From Tilletia caries (taxonomy: Eukaryota; Basidiomycota; Exobasidiomycetes; Tilletiales; Tilletiaceae), in the NCBI GenBank assembly GCA_032718865.1, contig JALUTQ010000037.1, positions 1,386,001 to 1,450,000 on the forward strand: DNA of 64,000 nt. Direction: 5' to 3'. Positions 52,345 through 63,167 of this stretch are shown here, piece by piece; the stretch's first letter is position 1; each line of letters starts with the position of its first letter. Below the pieces are notes generated by a model. It worked only from the letters and a program-made list of their open reading frames with translations, was not told where the DNA came from and made no database searches. The position numbers and the translations under genes are program-made.

Positions 52345-54758
52345 TCAGAGCTTGCCATTCTTGTTGGAGCCGAACTCCACGGGGCCGTCGGCGTACATCT
52401 TCGTGATCTGTTCGATGTAGGCCTTCTTCGCTTCTGGCCGCTTGACCTTGAAAGTTGGCGTCAACAGGCCGTTCTCAACGCTGAAGGGCTCGGCGGACAG
52501 GTGCAAACCCTTGATGATCTCGAAGCCGTTCAGTCGCGCACCCCGGCCGATCCGAGCCAGGTCTTCGAGGACGGCACGAGTAACTTCGGGAGACTCGGTC
52601 GCTGCTTTCAATGCGGCGGAATCCTCGGGTGCGATTGTCCTGCCGAGGACTTTGGACGCGAGCGCTGCGAAGGGACCGGGCTCAGGAACGGCGATAGCCA
52701 CAATGTAGGCTGTGTGACGCAGAAATTGATCAGCTCACTTGCCTGGGGGTAAGAAGCGCGAGGAAAGGGAGCTGAGAAACGAGAGGGTAATGACACTCAC
52801 TCTCTGTGCCCTCTCCATGAACCCAAAGCTGAGCCAAAAGGGAAGTTGCCGCGTACGTGCTCTCGACACGCTCCAATGCGACGTACTCTCCTTGCCTGCA
52901 ATTTGGAGAAGTAACTTGTCAGCCTTGTTTGACATTCCGTCTGTCATATCCGCTAAAGAGGGAGGAAGCGAGTCAAAGACCCAGGAAGCTACTCACGCAA
53001 GCTTAAGCAAGTTCTTGACACGGTCGATGATCTTGAAGCGACCTTGCTCATCAACCTCACCGACATCTCCCGTCGAGAACCAGCCTTCCTCGTCGATGGC
53101 CTCGCGAGTCTTCGCCTCATCCTTGTAATAACCAGGGAAGACAGCCGCACCCTTGACCTGAACCTCACCGCGAGGATGGGGTCGGTCCGAGCTCCTGTAG
53201 CCGAGCTCGGGCGCGTCTTTGAGTCGGATATGGCTGGCAAAAGTGGGAGGGCCGCAGGTTCCGAGCACCTTGTCGCCGGGCCACATCATCAAAGCTGTTC
53301 CGGTGGTCTCGGTCAGCCCGTAGCCTTCTCGGATATCGGCGCGTAGACAGACTTTGAGCAGCTTGAGGACCTCGGGACGGGCAGGCGCTGAGCCCGTCAC
53401 TATGTACTTGATGTTCCCGCCGAGGACGGCAGCAACTTTGCTGAAAATCAGTCGGTCGTAGAACGCGTGGTGAATTGTGCCATCACGGTCAAAGTTGGCG
53501 TATTTGACCTCGAGCGCGTGCTTGAGAAGCTTGGCTGTTGGAGATGGAGTAAATACCGCAGTCGTCAGAATCGAAAGGCATGGAGCAAGAGTTGTGGAGA
53601 GTCAAACAGGTACACACCCTTCAAGCCGGGCCCGTTGGCCTGCTGGTTCACGAGCGAGGCGATACGGTTCATGACGCGTGGCACAGTCGCGAAAAAGGTA
53701 GGCTTGAGAATTTGGCAGTCTTCCATGAGCCTGGTAACGTCACCACAGAAGAAGCCAATGCTGGAACCGGCGAACAAGCACGAAGTCTCGACAAGGCGAC
53801 CGTAGATGTGAGCGAGCGGGAGGTAGGAGATTGTGACGAGGACGCCGGGGAAATGTATGAGCGGGTTGGTCGTGGCATTGGCGAGTTGTCGATTAGCGAC
53901 TAAGGCGCCTTTGGGTTTACCTGTCGTACCCGAAGTGTAGCAAAGCGAGCAGATCTGCTCGCCCGACGTTGGCGGGTTGTGTGCGACCAGGTTTGCGCGA
54001 CCGAGCTCGAGCAGGTCGGACCACGAAAAGAAGCTGAGCGAGCCTTGAGCCTTCTGCTGCGCAGTCTGGACCCAGCCAGAAACAAGTTCCGATCGAGAGA
54101 TGACGCCAGGGGGAAGAGAGGTGGGGTCGTCGGGCTTGCCGTCTTCGAGAAGGACGATGAGACGGAGGTGAGGCAACTTCTCGATCTGGTCGAGCACGGC
54201 ACGGAGGTGATTGGAGGTGGTAAACAGCACCTTGGTTTCGGAGTGGTTGAGGATGTACTCGGCCATGTCGGGTTCGGTGCTCTCGTAGAGGGAGACGGTG
54301 ATGAGGCTGTACGCCAAGCTGGCGAGATCGACGATCTGGAACTCGGGCCGGTTCTGGCACCAGAGGGTGACGTGCCAGGCTGCCTCTTGAATTGGCGACG
54401 TTCCATCGGGCGAGAGCGCGCCGGTACGGGCGAGGTGAGTCAGGGCCGAGCCGATTGCGGTGCGGCGCTCCTCGGTCTGCTCGTACGAGATCCATTCGAA
54501 GTAAGGAGCGAAGTCGGCCTTCTTTCCGGACGGGTGTCCTGCCGGGAGCTCGATCCACGGACGGCGGCCGAGGCAGGGGGCCTGAGGGTTGATGTCGCGA
54601 CCCATGTTGAAGAGATCATAGGTCGTCCGCTTGAGGTTGACGTCGGGAAGGGCGGCATTGGCGTAGACGGAGCTGTAGCCGGCCTTCTCGCTACCAGGGA
54701 GGACAACGGCCTGGCGGGCGAGGTCGAAGTTGAGCTCAGGAATGGGAGTGTCAGCCAT
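52345..54758 (-). CDS. Long-chain acyl-CoA synthetase, 4 exons
   Basis: Exons 54758-53618, 53534-52997, 52895-52801 and 52709-52345; 712 aa, the usual length for fungal FAA-type enzymes. The AMP-binding P-loop CYTSGTTGKPKG is in exon 1 (about residue 270), TYGL-type EGYGLTETTG follows in exon 2, then [41 protein letters not shown] (rebuilt across an intron) with the Asp and Arg that bind the adenylate, and LTPTFKVKRPEAKK with the late catalytic Lys. It activates fatty acids to acyl-CoA for lipid synthesis or beta-oxidation. The C-terminus is NKNGKL, not a clear PTS1 signal, so it is more likely at ER, lipid droplets or plasma membrane. Confidence 0.94.
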
Positions 54759-55535
54759 CGTGGAGCGAGTGACAGAGGAAGAGGAAGAGGAAGAGGAAGC
54801 GGAAGCGGAAGGATTGGCAAGGTGGTGGTCGTGGACATCTCACAGCTCACTGCTTCTTTCCCATCCACCTTCCCGCTTCGGCGCATGTAATAAGCTTCGG
54901 CCAGGCACGCAGGCACGCAGGCACGCAGGCACCGCCGCATCAATTGAATTGCCCGGGTCGACCCTGCAACCTGCATCGCCAGTCTCGAGTCTCGAGTCTC
55001 GACCGATGGCCATAGCCGCACTCCCGCGCTCGCTGCCCGCGTCCACCGCACCAGCCAGCCTCGGACAGACACCACAGGATGCCTGATCTCGCCCCCATGA
55101 AATCGAAAGAATAAGGAAACACGGTCGTGCGCGCTCCGGGGTCCGGCTACTTCGGTCTTGCCCTTCTGCCGGACTGAAATACAGCCCAATCACGAGTTTT
55201 CTCCCAAAAACACGGCAACACGGCATGCTGCAATAAGATCAAAAAGTGACCACAGCAACAGCCCACTGCGCTCGAGGGGTCCTATGGCGTCTGAGTTTTG
55301 CCCCACTAGGCTCCATTGAATGACACCAGTAAGAGCCTAAGAAGGCAAACGCGGCGCCGCGGCCCGCCCCCCGAACCGCTCCCCTTCACCCTCACCCCCC
55401 GATCCTTGCGTACGGCGCGTCCCTTGCGTACGGCGCGTCCTTTGCGAGACGCGCCACATCCAGGACCACAGCATCGCCGTCCCACCGTGTCCCCCAGGCA
55501 CCCAGCCTATCCCTGAGCGAACCCTACGGGCTACA
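54759..55535. other. Intergenic region with short direct repeats
   Basis: Promoter region of the acyl-CoA synthetase (minus) and of the small orphan (plus). It has a GCACGCAG tandem tract at about 54904-54931, a TCGAGTC repeat near 54983, and a duplicated CTTGCGTACGGCGCGTCC unit near 55408-55440. No gene. Confidence 0.45.
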
Positions 55536-56211
55536 ATGTCGTTCGTAACTCCTCCACCTCTCCCCACGTACAGCCAGGTGGATTTTGCGCTCACCATCGG
55601 ACAAGAAGAGAGCTTCCTCAATGCGGCATTCGACTTCACGGACGGACTGCAGCCCATTCAACACGTCAACGACTTGCTCTTCGACTTCCATTTCCCTCCC
55701 CCCTCATTTGAGCTCATGAGGCAAAATGTCGACCGCCTCGAACAGGTAAAGGCCGGTCAGCTGTCTATAGATGACTGGATTGACGCCCTTGTAAGTCAGA
55801 TCACTCCCCATTTTGCCTACAACTTGCTCGCGGGTCGCAGCTTATTTTGTGCCTTTTCCCTTGGGCTGTATGCTGTCCGCATCACTTCACAGCCTGAGCC
55901 GCTATCGCAGAGCGTTAGGAACCCATCGACAGACGCGCAGCGCAAGGTCATGGAGCGCCTCAGCCAATCCCAACGCCAGCTTTCCCCTGAACCAACGAAC
56001 GCCGCGGAGTCAAACGTACGTACCGACCTGTTCGATCACTTGCACACGTTCCCCGTCTGAGCTCTCGCAATCTCGCTTCCCGCAGCAATCTGATACAGAA
56101 ATCGAGAGCATCCGTGATCCGACGCCCCCTTGTGGCCAGCAAGAAGATTTCCACCAACCCACATCCCCCCCAGCACTAGCACGGCCGTTGCCACACACGA
56201 GTGGCCCCTAA
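55536..56211 (+). CDS. Small orphan protein, 3 exons
   Basis: Exons 55536-55790, 55893-56015 and 56086-56211; 167 aa. Introns have GTAAGT/GTACGT donors and CAG acceptors and all exons are phase 0. The N-terminal 80 residues look folded (VDFALTIGQEESFLNAAFDF, HVNDLLFDFHFPPPSFELM, VKAGQLSIDDWIDAL), the rest is Pro/Ser/Gln-rich and probably disordered. I do not recognise a domain. It is the last single-copy-looking gene before the retroelement remnant, so it could be a truncated gene; a functional short protein is as likely. Confidence 0.55.
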
Positions 56212-56554
56212 ACGCAGCGCTTCGGGGCGAAGACGGTCATCACTACCGAGGCCCTCTCTCGGCAGAAGAGGTCCGTGTAATAGACTAGCTATACAAGTGC
56301 TTCAGAGTTGTGATTCGATGTCGAGATCAAATAAGTACAAGGGCAGTGAGCATCGAGAAGGTGATGAGGACGAGAGAGGGAAAGTACTCGGCCGAGAGAG
56401 GACAAAGGGAAAGGTAGCGACGTGAGAGGAGCGAGCGAGAGATAAGAGAGAAAGGGAGATAAGATAGTGAGACCACGTGGAACTGCCACGTGGAATCACT
56501 ATCTCCTGAAGCGAGAGCGGTAGAGAAAGAGAAAAGAAGAAAGGCCTGACCCAT
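56212..56554. other. Short intergenic stretch next to retroelement
   Basis: Purine-rich (GAGAGA) DNA with a GTGGAACTGCCACGTGGAA direct/inverted motif near 56474; no gene. Confidence 0.4.
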
Positions 56555-57824
56555 CTAGCACATCCCCGTGGCGAACAAAACGTCAGTCTCGGGACGAACA
56601 ACCAGCCTAGACAACGCATCGGCATTGGTGTGAGTGCTGCCCGGCCGATGGACGAAGCGCAAATGCGCCAGATGCGGCATCAGCTGAGCCCGGCAGCGAC
56701 TAATCACTGGACCGTAGCGCGCGCCGGCAGAACTCGTCAACATCGCGCCCAAGGGAGCGTGATCCGTCACCACGGTCACTTCGGCCCCCTCCAGCAAATG
56801 CAGAAAGCGACCGAACGCCCACGCAAGGCACGACAACTCCAACTCCGGCGCAACCAGCTTCTGCTCCGACGGCATCGTCAAACGCGACAAGAAGGCAACA
56901 GGGCGTTCCATCAGCACCACCGCCCGACCATCCACTTCCACACGTCGAGCGCGATGGAGCGGACCCCGCAATACTTCGTACAGCGCGGGCGACATGGCGT
57001 GTACAGCGGCCGACACAGCGTACTCGCGCAGTGCAGCCGGGGCGCGCCGATCCCTCGGTGGAAGAGGAGCCGGGGATGGAGCACGAGAAGATGGCGCAGT
57101 AGGAACGTCAGGCGCAGACGGATCAGCTACGACAGTGGGGAAATCCTCACGGTGAGTAGCGTATGGATCCTGTTCCCCGGAGACCGCATCCAATTGGCTG
57201 ACCGCGAAAGTATCGCCAATCTTCAGATCATCCGGCAGCTCCAACCGCACTCGGTGGTCGCTGAGCACCGCACAGATCCGGAAGGGGCCCATCTTCTGTG
57301 GGGCCAGCTTGTTCTCCATGGAACCCGGGATCGGTCGGTCCGGCAAGCGCACGAAAACCATATCCCCTTCAGCATATGGGGGCACCGGTGCTCGGCCCTC
57401 ATCGTACCGGGCCTTCTGAGCACGACGAGCCTCCAGCAACGAGGCGCGAGCATCCTCCAACCGCGCCTCCGCCGCCGTCAGCCGCTCAGCAAACGACCCA
57501 ACACCAGCGTGCTCTTGTGCGTCAAAGACCGCATGGACGACATCCGGGTGGGCGACGAAGACAAGGTCGAACGGACAAACGCCAGTAGACACGGACGGAG
57601 TGGAATTCATCGCCAACTCCGCGGCGGGGACGGCGCGCTTGTCCCAGTGAGCGCGGGAGTCCAAGCACAGCGTCTGCAGAACGCGCTTGACGGTCTGGAT
57701 GGACCGCTCCACGGGATTGGCCTGGTGATGATGGGGCACTGACGGCGACAACACGGCCCCCAACGACGTCGCCAACGCCAACATGACAACACCCGACAGC
57801 CGCGCTTCTGAATCCGGGATCAAC
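56555..57824 (-). mobile_element. Ty3/gypsy-type pol remnant, integrase followed by RNase H
   Basis: A single open frame runs from the repeat junction at about 57824 to a stop at 56555. In order: C-terminal half of the integrase core (HHHQANPVERSIQTVKRVLQ, with the catalytic Glu; HWDKRAVPAAELAMNSTPS; GVCPFDLVF), a coiled linker, a GPY/F-like module (LAPQKMGPFRICAVLSDHRVRLELP), a Pro-rich linker, and then an RNase H-like domain (RPVAFLSRLTMPSEQ, PELELSCLAWAFGRFLHLLEG, VVTDHAPLGAML, VHRPGSTHTNADALSRL). No reverse transcriptase lies between them and the first RNase H Asp (usually in TDAS) is not evident. The first two integrase Asp residues are missing at the junction with the 308-bp subtelomeric repeat. 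It is a dead fragment. Confidence 0.85.
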
Positions 57825-58132
57825 TTAGAAGGGGTTTCCCAACGGAACTCAGAAAGGGTCACTTAATGAAAGTTGTAGCCCTGCACACGTAGCTTCGAAT
57901 TCCGAGTGAACCCTTACCCCCTTTTCCTATTGGGTCGGGGTCATATCTCGATTCGCGCGGGGGGCAACCTTCTTCGAGGTGGGAATGGACCGTGCGCAAA
58001 ATATTTTGGGAGATAGGAGCTAATTGCAACACCAAAAGATGCGCATTGATGATATCTAACGAACCTCCAAAGATGAGCCCGACAGCTTTTTTCCTCGCCG
58101 AGAAATCACGGTTTTGGTGATTCCGACCCCTC
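57825..58132 (+). repeat. 308-bp subtelomeric repeat, copy 1
   Basis: Begins TTAGAAGGGGTTTCCC and ends GATTCCGACCCCTC. By eye it is essentially identical to 62860-63167, same length. It interrupts the retroelement remnant on its left; its right flank (CGGCCTGATG) is not telomeric. Confidence 0.92.
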
Positions 58133-58559
58133 CGGCCTGATGCAGTCGGTGCAAGGTAACCCCCTAAGGGTCACAATATAACCGAGTAGGGTCAGATAAT
58201 GTAAAAGATAGACATTAGCAATACCTACCGATAGATACCCATTTGGTTCCTAGGCGATGTTTGGTTGAGGTGCTAGGTCCGATATGGTGCCCTCAGACGG
58301 GGTCATGTCGAGGCGCGTCGGGATCTGAGACGCGTCGCGTCCCGCATGACATTAGAGCGCGTTTTCTTGGCAGCCAAGCGCGCTAGCAAAATAAGGTTTG
58401 CAGATCTGGATTGATCACGTGATTTCACACAATTAAAGTTTCGGCTGCTCCGGACCTCCACCTTCACCTTCACCTTCACCTCCACCTCCACCTCCACCTC
58501 CACCTCCACCCGGCCATATATTCCCACGCCACCTCCACATCCCGCTCGGCTCGGTAAGG
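58133..58559. other. Upstream region of the subtelomeric orphan gene, with CACCTY minisatellite
   Basis: No gene. The stretch at about 58455-58510 is a run of CACCTT/CACCTC hexamers. The block before it holds palindromic GACGCGTC-like motifs near 58330. Confidence 0.5.
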
Positions 58560-58567
58560 TATATAAG
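58560..58567 (+). promoter_or_regulatory. TATA box of the subtelomeric orphan gene
   Basis: GGTATATAAGGC about 68 bp upstream of a leader-intron donor at 58628; the intron runs to 58820 (CTCACAG), four bases before the ATG at 58824. Confidence 0.55.
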
Positions 58568-58823
58568 GCTAGATTTTCCTCTATTGGATTTCTCTTCTCG
58601 ACCACCACCATCAAAATTACGTCTCCGGTAAGTGCTCACTGCGTTTGGCGTGCCACAAGAACCAGCGCGCTTTGGGTGCTTGGGACCTGGTGTAGGGAGG
58701 CCAGGTGGCAGACAGACGTGGCCCGAGAATCGCACTTTTGGGTCTTTTTCTTGGCTGCCATGCTCCCCCCTCACTTTTCCGGGTACTAATGCTGACGCTC
58801 TTTGACATCTTCTCTCACAGATC

Positions 58824-60488
58824 ATGTCCAACGTTTTCAAAAATAATACAGGGCCGGACGATGTCGACTCGTACAACGTCATGGTTTTCCCTGAAGACCT
58901 TCTGAAGCGGTTTGGTCCGACACACAGCGTGGCTCTGGCCTCTCACCATGTCAATCTCCGAGACCCTGCTTGCCCCAACATGATGACAATTGCGACATCT
59001 CCCGAGGTCTGGCGCATCGACCAGCACTACAAGGTCCCTCTGCTTACCACCTTGGTCGGCCGCACGGGGTTCAATCTAAAGGCGTCTCCCTTCCCTTACG
59101 CTCTCAATGAATCCCAGCGGATGATCACCCTCGACGAACTTGTATGGGCACTGGAAGACATCGGCTGCGAGACCGTTCGATTTTCGACGTACGGCATCAA
59201 GAAGAACATCAAGACCTTTGTCGACCCTGCCAGTCCAGACCATCCAGAGGCCGAGCTCAACTCGTACGACCTCGGAGTCGAATGGGACCCTGACTCCATA
59301 TTTCTCACTGCACCCAAGCGCAAGCTCCCAAAAAATGTCAGCACGCTTTACCCCATGCTCGGTCCACGCGGCCTGGGCTATGGATCCATCAAGTTCAAGA
59401 TTCAAGTCGAGGAAGACGAGTTCACAATCAAGATTTACCCAAAGCTGGTCCACGTCCTGAAGTCGGCAATGGGTAAGGGTATTCTCTACGCACCCAAGAC
59501 AATGGCCACCCTCAAGAAACGACAAACCAACCTTGAAAAGCTCTGCACCAGCCTTCGTGAGGGCAAGCCCGAAGCGACCTATGGAGTTCGAGTCGAATGC
59601 ACTGTCACTGCTTCCAGCTTCGAGGAAGCGAAGGCAAAGGTTTCGAAGCTCCCGCTCCTTAGCATCAAGGAGTACCTCAAGCCAGTCCACCCAGATTTCA
59701 AAGACTTCAAGATCGGATGCCACGAGGTGTCTCACGAAGTCTACATGGAGCAATTCACAAGGCTTCTCAAGCATGTCATCGAGACTCTCAAACTATTCGC
59801 CGGTCGCAGCATCGTCAAGACGACGCCAAGACAGATGCAGATCTGTCTCGACATGTTTAACGTCGCAGGATGGAATCCCGGAAGGATGAGGATTACGTCC
59901 TGGGTCCTTCGGGCTTCTTGGTGGCGAGTCAATGATCAGGAGGATCTGGAGAGTGACGACGACTCCTCTGACGATTACGTCGGTGTCGATGAGGTGGATG
60001 TCCCCGACAACGACGGCGACGACATCACCTCAGGCGAAGTGGAACGCAATGACCATCCTGTTGGACAAGTTCTGAACTTGTCACCCCCGCGGGTTCCAGT
60101 CCCTGCTGTTCCAGCACCACCTTTGACCCCTGTTCGGCGCTCTTCTCCAGCTTCATACTCGAACCGGTCCCACAGCACCATCTCGAACCGATCTCAGAGC
60201 CAAGTCTCAACACCATCCTACAAGACAAAAATATACCGCCTCAAGAAAGACGGGCTGAGGGCCATTTGGGATCGATATGGTCACCGCCTCATCTGCAACT
60301 TAATTGACTGCAAGGCCCAAACGAAGTGCCTCCGCCACAACATGCGATGGGACGGCGACACAAAGCAGTTTCGCCTCAAGTGCAGACTCTGTCTTTCCCG
60401 GTACGGACAGGCTAGCATGAAGTGTATGCTTATGAACAACCGGAGCCTCCGTAAGAATTCCTTTGTTGTACCTTCTGCATACCTTTAA
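58824..60488 (+). CDS. Subtelomeric orphan protein with C-terminal Cys/His cluster
   Basis: One coding exon, 554 aa, after a leader intron (58628-58820). Residues 1-375 look like a folded alpha/beta region (for example FPEDLLKRFGPTHSVALASHH, EELVW-like LDELVWALEDIGCETVRFSTYG, YGVRVECTVTASSFEEAK, ICLDMFNVAGWNP). An acidic linker and a Ser/Pro linker follow (about 378-475), then a compact end with CNLIDCKAQTKCLRHNMRWD ... KCRLCLSRYGQASMKC, a probable zinc-binding cluster. I do not recognise the family. It is intact, has a promoter with TATA box, and lies between subtelomeric repeats, so it could belong to a subtelomeric gene family or to a mobile element. Codon use is less GC-biased than in the housekeeping genes. 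Confidence 0.75.
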   Translation: MSNVFKNNTGPDDVDSYNVMVFPEDLLKRFGPTHSVALASHHVNLRDPACPNMMTIATSPEVWRIDQHYKVPLLTTLVGRTGFNLKASPFPYALNESQRMITLDELVWALEDIGCETVRFSTYGIKKNIKTFVDPASPDHPEAELNSYDLGVEWDPDSIFLTAPKRKLPKNVSTLYPMLGPRGLGYGSIKFKIQVEEDEFTIKIYPKLVHVLKSAMGKGILYAPKTMATLKKRQTNLEKLCTSLREGKPEATYGVRVECTVTASSFEEAKAKVSKLPLLSIKEYLKPVHPDFKDFKIGCHEVSHEVYMEQFTRLLKHVIETLKLFAGRSIVKTTPRQMQICLDMFNVAGWNPGRMRITSWVLRASWWRVNDQEDLESDDDSSDDYVGVDEVDVPDNDGDDITSGEVERNDHPVGQVLNLSPPRVPVPAVPAPPLTPVRRSSPASYSNRSHSTISNRSQSQVSTPSYKTKIYRLKKDGLRAIWDRYGHRLICNLIDCKAQTKCLRHNMRWDGDTKQFRLKCRLCLSRYGQASMKCMLMNNRSLRKNSFVVPSAYL

Positions 60489-61570
60489 GGATCATAGCTG
60501 CCCAAGCAGGTATTATCAGATCATAATCTATGCCTCTTCCTTTCTCTTTCCCTTCTCAACGTTATATGCGTCCCTCCAAAATTGCAAATAACAGCGCACT
60601 TGCTTGCAAAGATATTTGCTTCGCCTTGTCTGGGCTGGGTCGGTGTGCCGTACATTTGATGTCGTAGGGGTGGTGGTGGTGCAGGACAATGTGGTGATTG
60701 GTGGTGCGTGCGCTTATAGGCGCATTGTATGTGTCACGTGATTTTAATAAAAATATTACGTAAGTCCAATCCTGGATCCAGGATTGGACTTACGTAATCT
60801 CTGTCAAAAAATGTCTCATTGTGGAGAAGGGTGTGCGTCGGCCGATAACATCTCACACTGCACAACCACCAGCACCGTCCCCACCGTTCACCACCACACA
60901 CCAAGGCATCCACTTGCTGCTGCATCCACACGTGTGCTGGACGAGAACCCAGCGTGACCACCAGTCTCCCTTTGTTCTTTTTCTCTCTTGCTTCCCTTTG
61001 TTCTCTTCCACAGACTCAGTGCCAGACTCACTGGCCTCTCGCTCAGCCGTTTCCATAACGTTCCTCACTCAATGCTCTCTCACCTTCCCACTCTTACTGC
61101 CTGTATCCCCTCGCTGCTGCTCTACAATCAACTTGCTCTTTTTCTCTTCAACTCTTGCGTTGTATTAGCTCTTGCGCCTGGACTTTTGGGTGCTACATAC
61201 AGCACAACACGCGCGCAAGCTGGATCGTACGCTCCCGCGCATCTCCATCGCACGCGCTGTCTCATCTTCTCTATCCCAGCACGTTCATGAGTCAACCTCC
61301 CGTCATCCGACCACGCCCGGCAATCCGCCATCAACGACTGCGGGCGCGTCCGGAATTCCGACATCCACAGCTATTGGGCACTCCCCATACAATCCCAACA
61401 ACCCTGCCGTGATTCCGAGTCGTGCGCCCTCTCCGATCCCTGACCCTTCCTGCCCGGCCTGATCTCTTCTCGTTCTCAAACCCATCTGGGAGGCGCACTG
61501 GGCTCGGCACTCTTCATTCAGTAGTAGACGGACACGGTGCAAGCATCACCAGCAGGTTGAACTTGGAAGA
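60489..61570. other. Intergenic subtelomeric region
   Basis: No supported gene. Contains the 3' UTR of the orphan gene, a 44-bp perfect palindrome and C/T-rich DNA. Confidence 0.45.
60755..60798. repeat. 44-bp perfect palindrome
   Basis: ATTACGTAAGTCCAATCCTG, then GATC at the centre, then the exact complement. All 44 positions pair, so it can form a 20-bp-stem hairpin or cruciform with no loop bases beyond the centre. Confidence 0.95.
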
Positions 61571-61731
61571 ATGTAAGACTGTTACTGTCAGTGTGTAAAC
61601 GGACGATTGTAATTGTAAAGTTGTAATTGTAAGTGTAATTGTAATTGTAAGTGTAAGATTGTAATTGTAAGATGTAATTGTAATTGTAAGATGTAATTGT
61701 AATTGTAATTGTAAGTGTAAGATTGTAAGGG
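61571..61731 (+). repeat. TGTAAT(TGTAAG) degenerate tandem tract
   Basis: About 160 bp made of GTAATT and GTAAG(T) units of 6 bp. It ends directly against the truncated copy of the 308-bp repeat and the first TTAGGG array. Confidence 0.85.
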
Positions 61732-61765
61732 TTAGAAGGGGTTTCCCAACGGAACTCAGAAAGGG
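61732..61765 (+). repeat. Truncated 34-bp copy of the subtelomeric repeat
   Basis: Matches the first 34 bp of the 308-bp repeat and then passes without a gap into TTAGGG units. Confidence 0.9.
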
Positions 61766-61802
61766 TTAGGGTTAGGGTTAGGGTTAGGGTTAGGGGTTAG
61801 GG
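61766..61802 (+). repeat. Internal telomere-type TTAGGG array 1
   Basis: About six TTAGGG units, one with an extra G. G-strand reads to the right, the orientation of a right chromosome end, but over 2 kb of other DNA follows. Confidence 0.92.
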
Positions 61803-62859
61803 TGAAAGTAAGAAGTGAAGTGACAACTTGAGGGAGACTTGAAGAGGAGTCGAGGATGGCGAGTAAGACGTGGCTACAGGTGCGCTTACTGTTTCGTCCT
61901 CAAACTGGACTCTTCAGGCGTCGTCTTTATACCTTTTTGGATCCCCTACGGGGACTTCTCTGATTTCTGTTGGGCATCCCTGTCAAGGTGCGCTTTCTAC
62001 GGGGTTCTACGATGTTCCAAAGACGCATCGCGCCCCAGAAAACTAAGTGAACTTGTCCCAACAGAAGAAAGAAGGGTAACTAATTTGGGGGAGTCCCTCA
62101 AATTTCGATGTGGCGTTGTGGCTTTGGGGTGGTGCCCCAAATTAAGTGCCCTCGGCCTTTGGATCGAGGTACCTTTTTTCTCAGAATGATCCGTATGACC
62201 TTTCATCTCAGTGTCAGCCGATGGGTCCTAGCTCCCTTTTCAGGGGGGTTCTCATTCGAGTACTGACGTGGCAGTGCTGGGTCTTAATCAGGAGACCGAC
62301 GGATAGCCGATTACCACAGCCAAATTTGGGGGGGTGTGGGGACCTCAACCAAATTGGGGGGGTCCTTCGGAGCTAAGTCGGTGATCTGTCATAAGTCTCA
62401 GGTAGCCGAGATGTGGGGATATAGGTCTCAGAGAGGTTTGTTTCTTCTTTTTTGTCTTTCTGTCTATGTCGATGGTCCCATATAGGATGGCGTCATCGTT
62501 CATTCTCCATTTGTAACTCTAAGTCATAAATGGATTCACAGAAAGTACAAATCAGATTGTGTATGGCTTTCTAGTTACTAACCGGTGATCGCTCTTAGAA
62601 CTGTCTTTGTACTAGACTAGTTAATCGAGACGATACTTCTCTATGTATAAGGTGCTGGAACCTTATACTAGCCATCGGTGTTCTACTTTTTGAAAAATGT
62701 CAATTTTTTTGGCATTACTAGGCCTAAGCCGTTCCCTAAATAGGATATACCCGTCTGACCGACCCACTAAGGGGACTGCGGGAAAATAATGCCAAAAAAT
62801 CGTCGAAAAAATCGGCGAAAAATTGACGACCATACGCGGATTCGAACAAGGGATTAGGG
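61803..62859. other. Subtelomeric spacer
   Basis: No gene recognised in about 1 kb. It has AAATTTGGGGG-type short repeats near 62080 and 62320-62360 and ends with a single TTAGGG just before the second full 308-bp repeat copy. Confidence 0.45.
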
Positions 62860-63167
62860 TTAGAAGGGGTTTCCCAACGGAACTCAGAAAGGGTCACTTA
62901 ATGAAAGTTGTAGCCCTGCACACGTAGCTTCGAATTCCGAGTGAACCCTTACCCCCTTTTCCTATTGGGTCGGGGTCATATCTCGATTCGCGCGGGGGGC
63001 AACCTTCTTCGAGGTGGGAATGGACCGTGCGCAAAATATTTTGGGAGATAGGAGCTAATTGCAACACCAAAAGATGCGCATTGATGATATCTAACGAACC
63101 TCCAAAGATGAGCCCGACAGCTTTTTTCCTCGCCGAGAAATCACGGTTTTGGTGATTCCGACCCCTC
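62860..63167 (+). repeat. 308-bp subtelomeric repeat, copy 3
   Basis: Same length as, and by eye essentially identical to, 57825-58132. Flanked on the left by GGATTAGGG and on the right directly by a TTAGGG array. Confidence 0.92.

Noticed and set aside
57825..57862. Start codon of the retroelement frame at 57862
   Set aside because: The first dozen codons are the reverse of the 308-bp repeat; the pol fragment itself begins at the junction near 57824, so this ATG is accidental.
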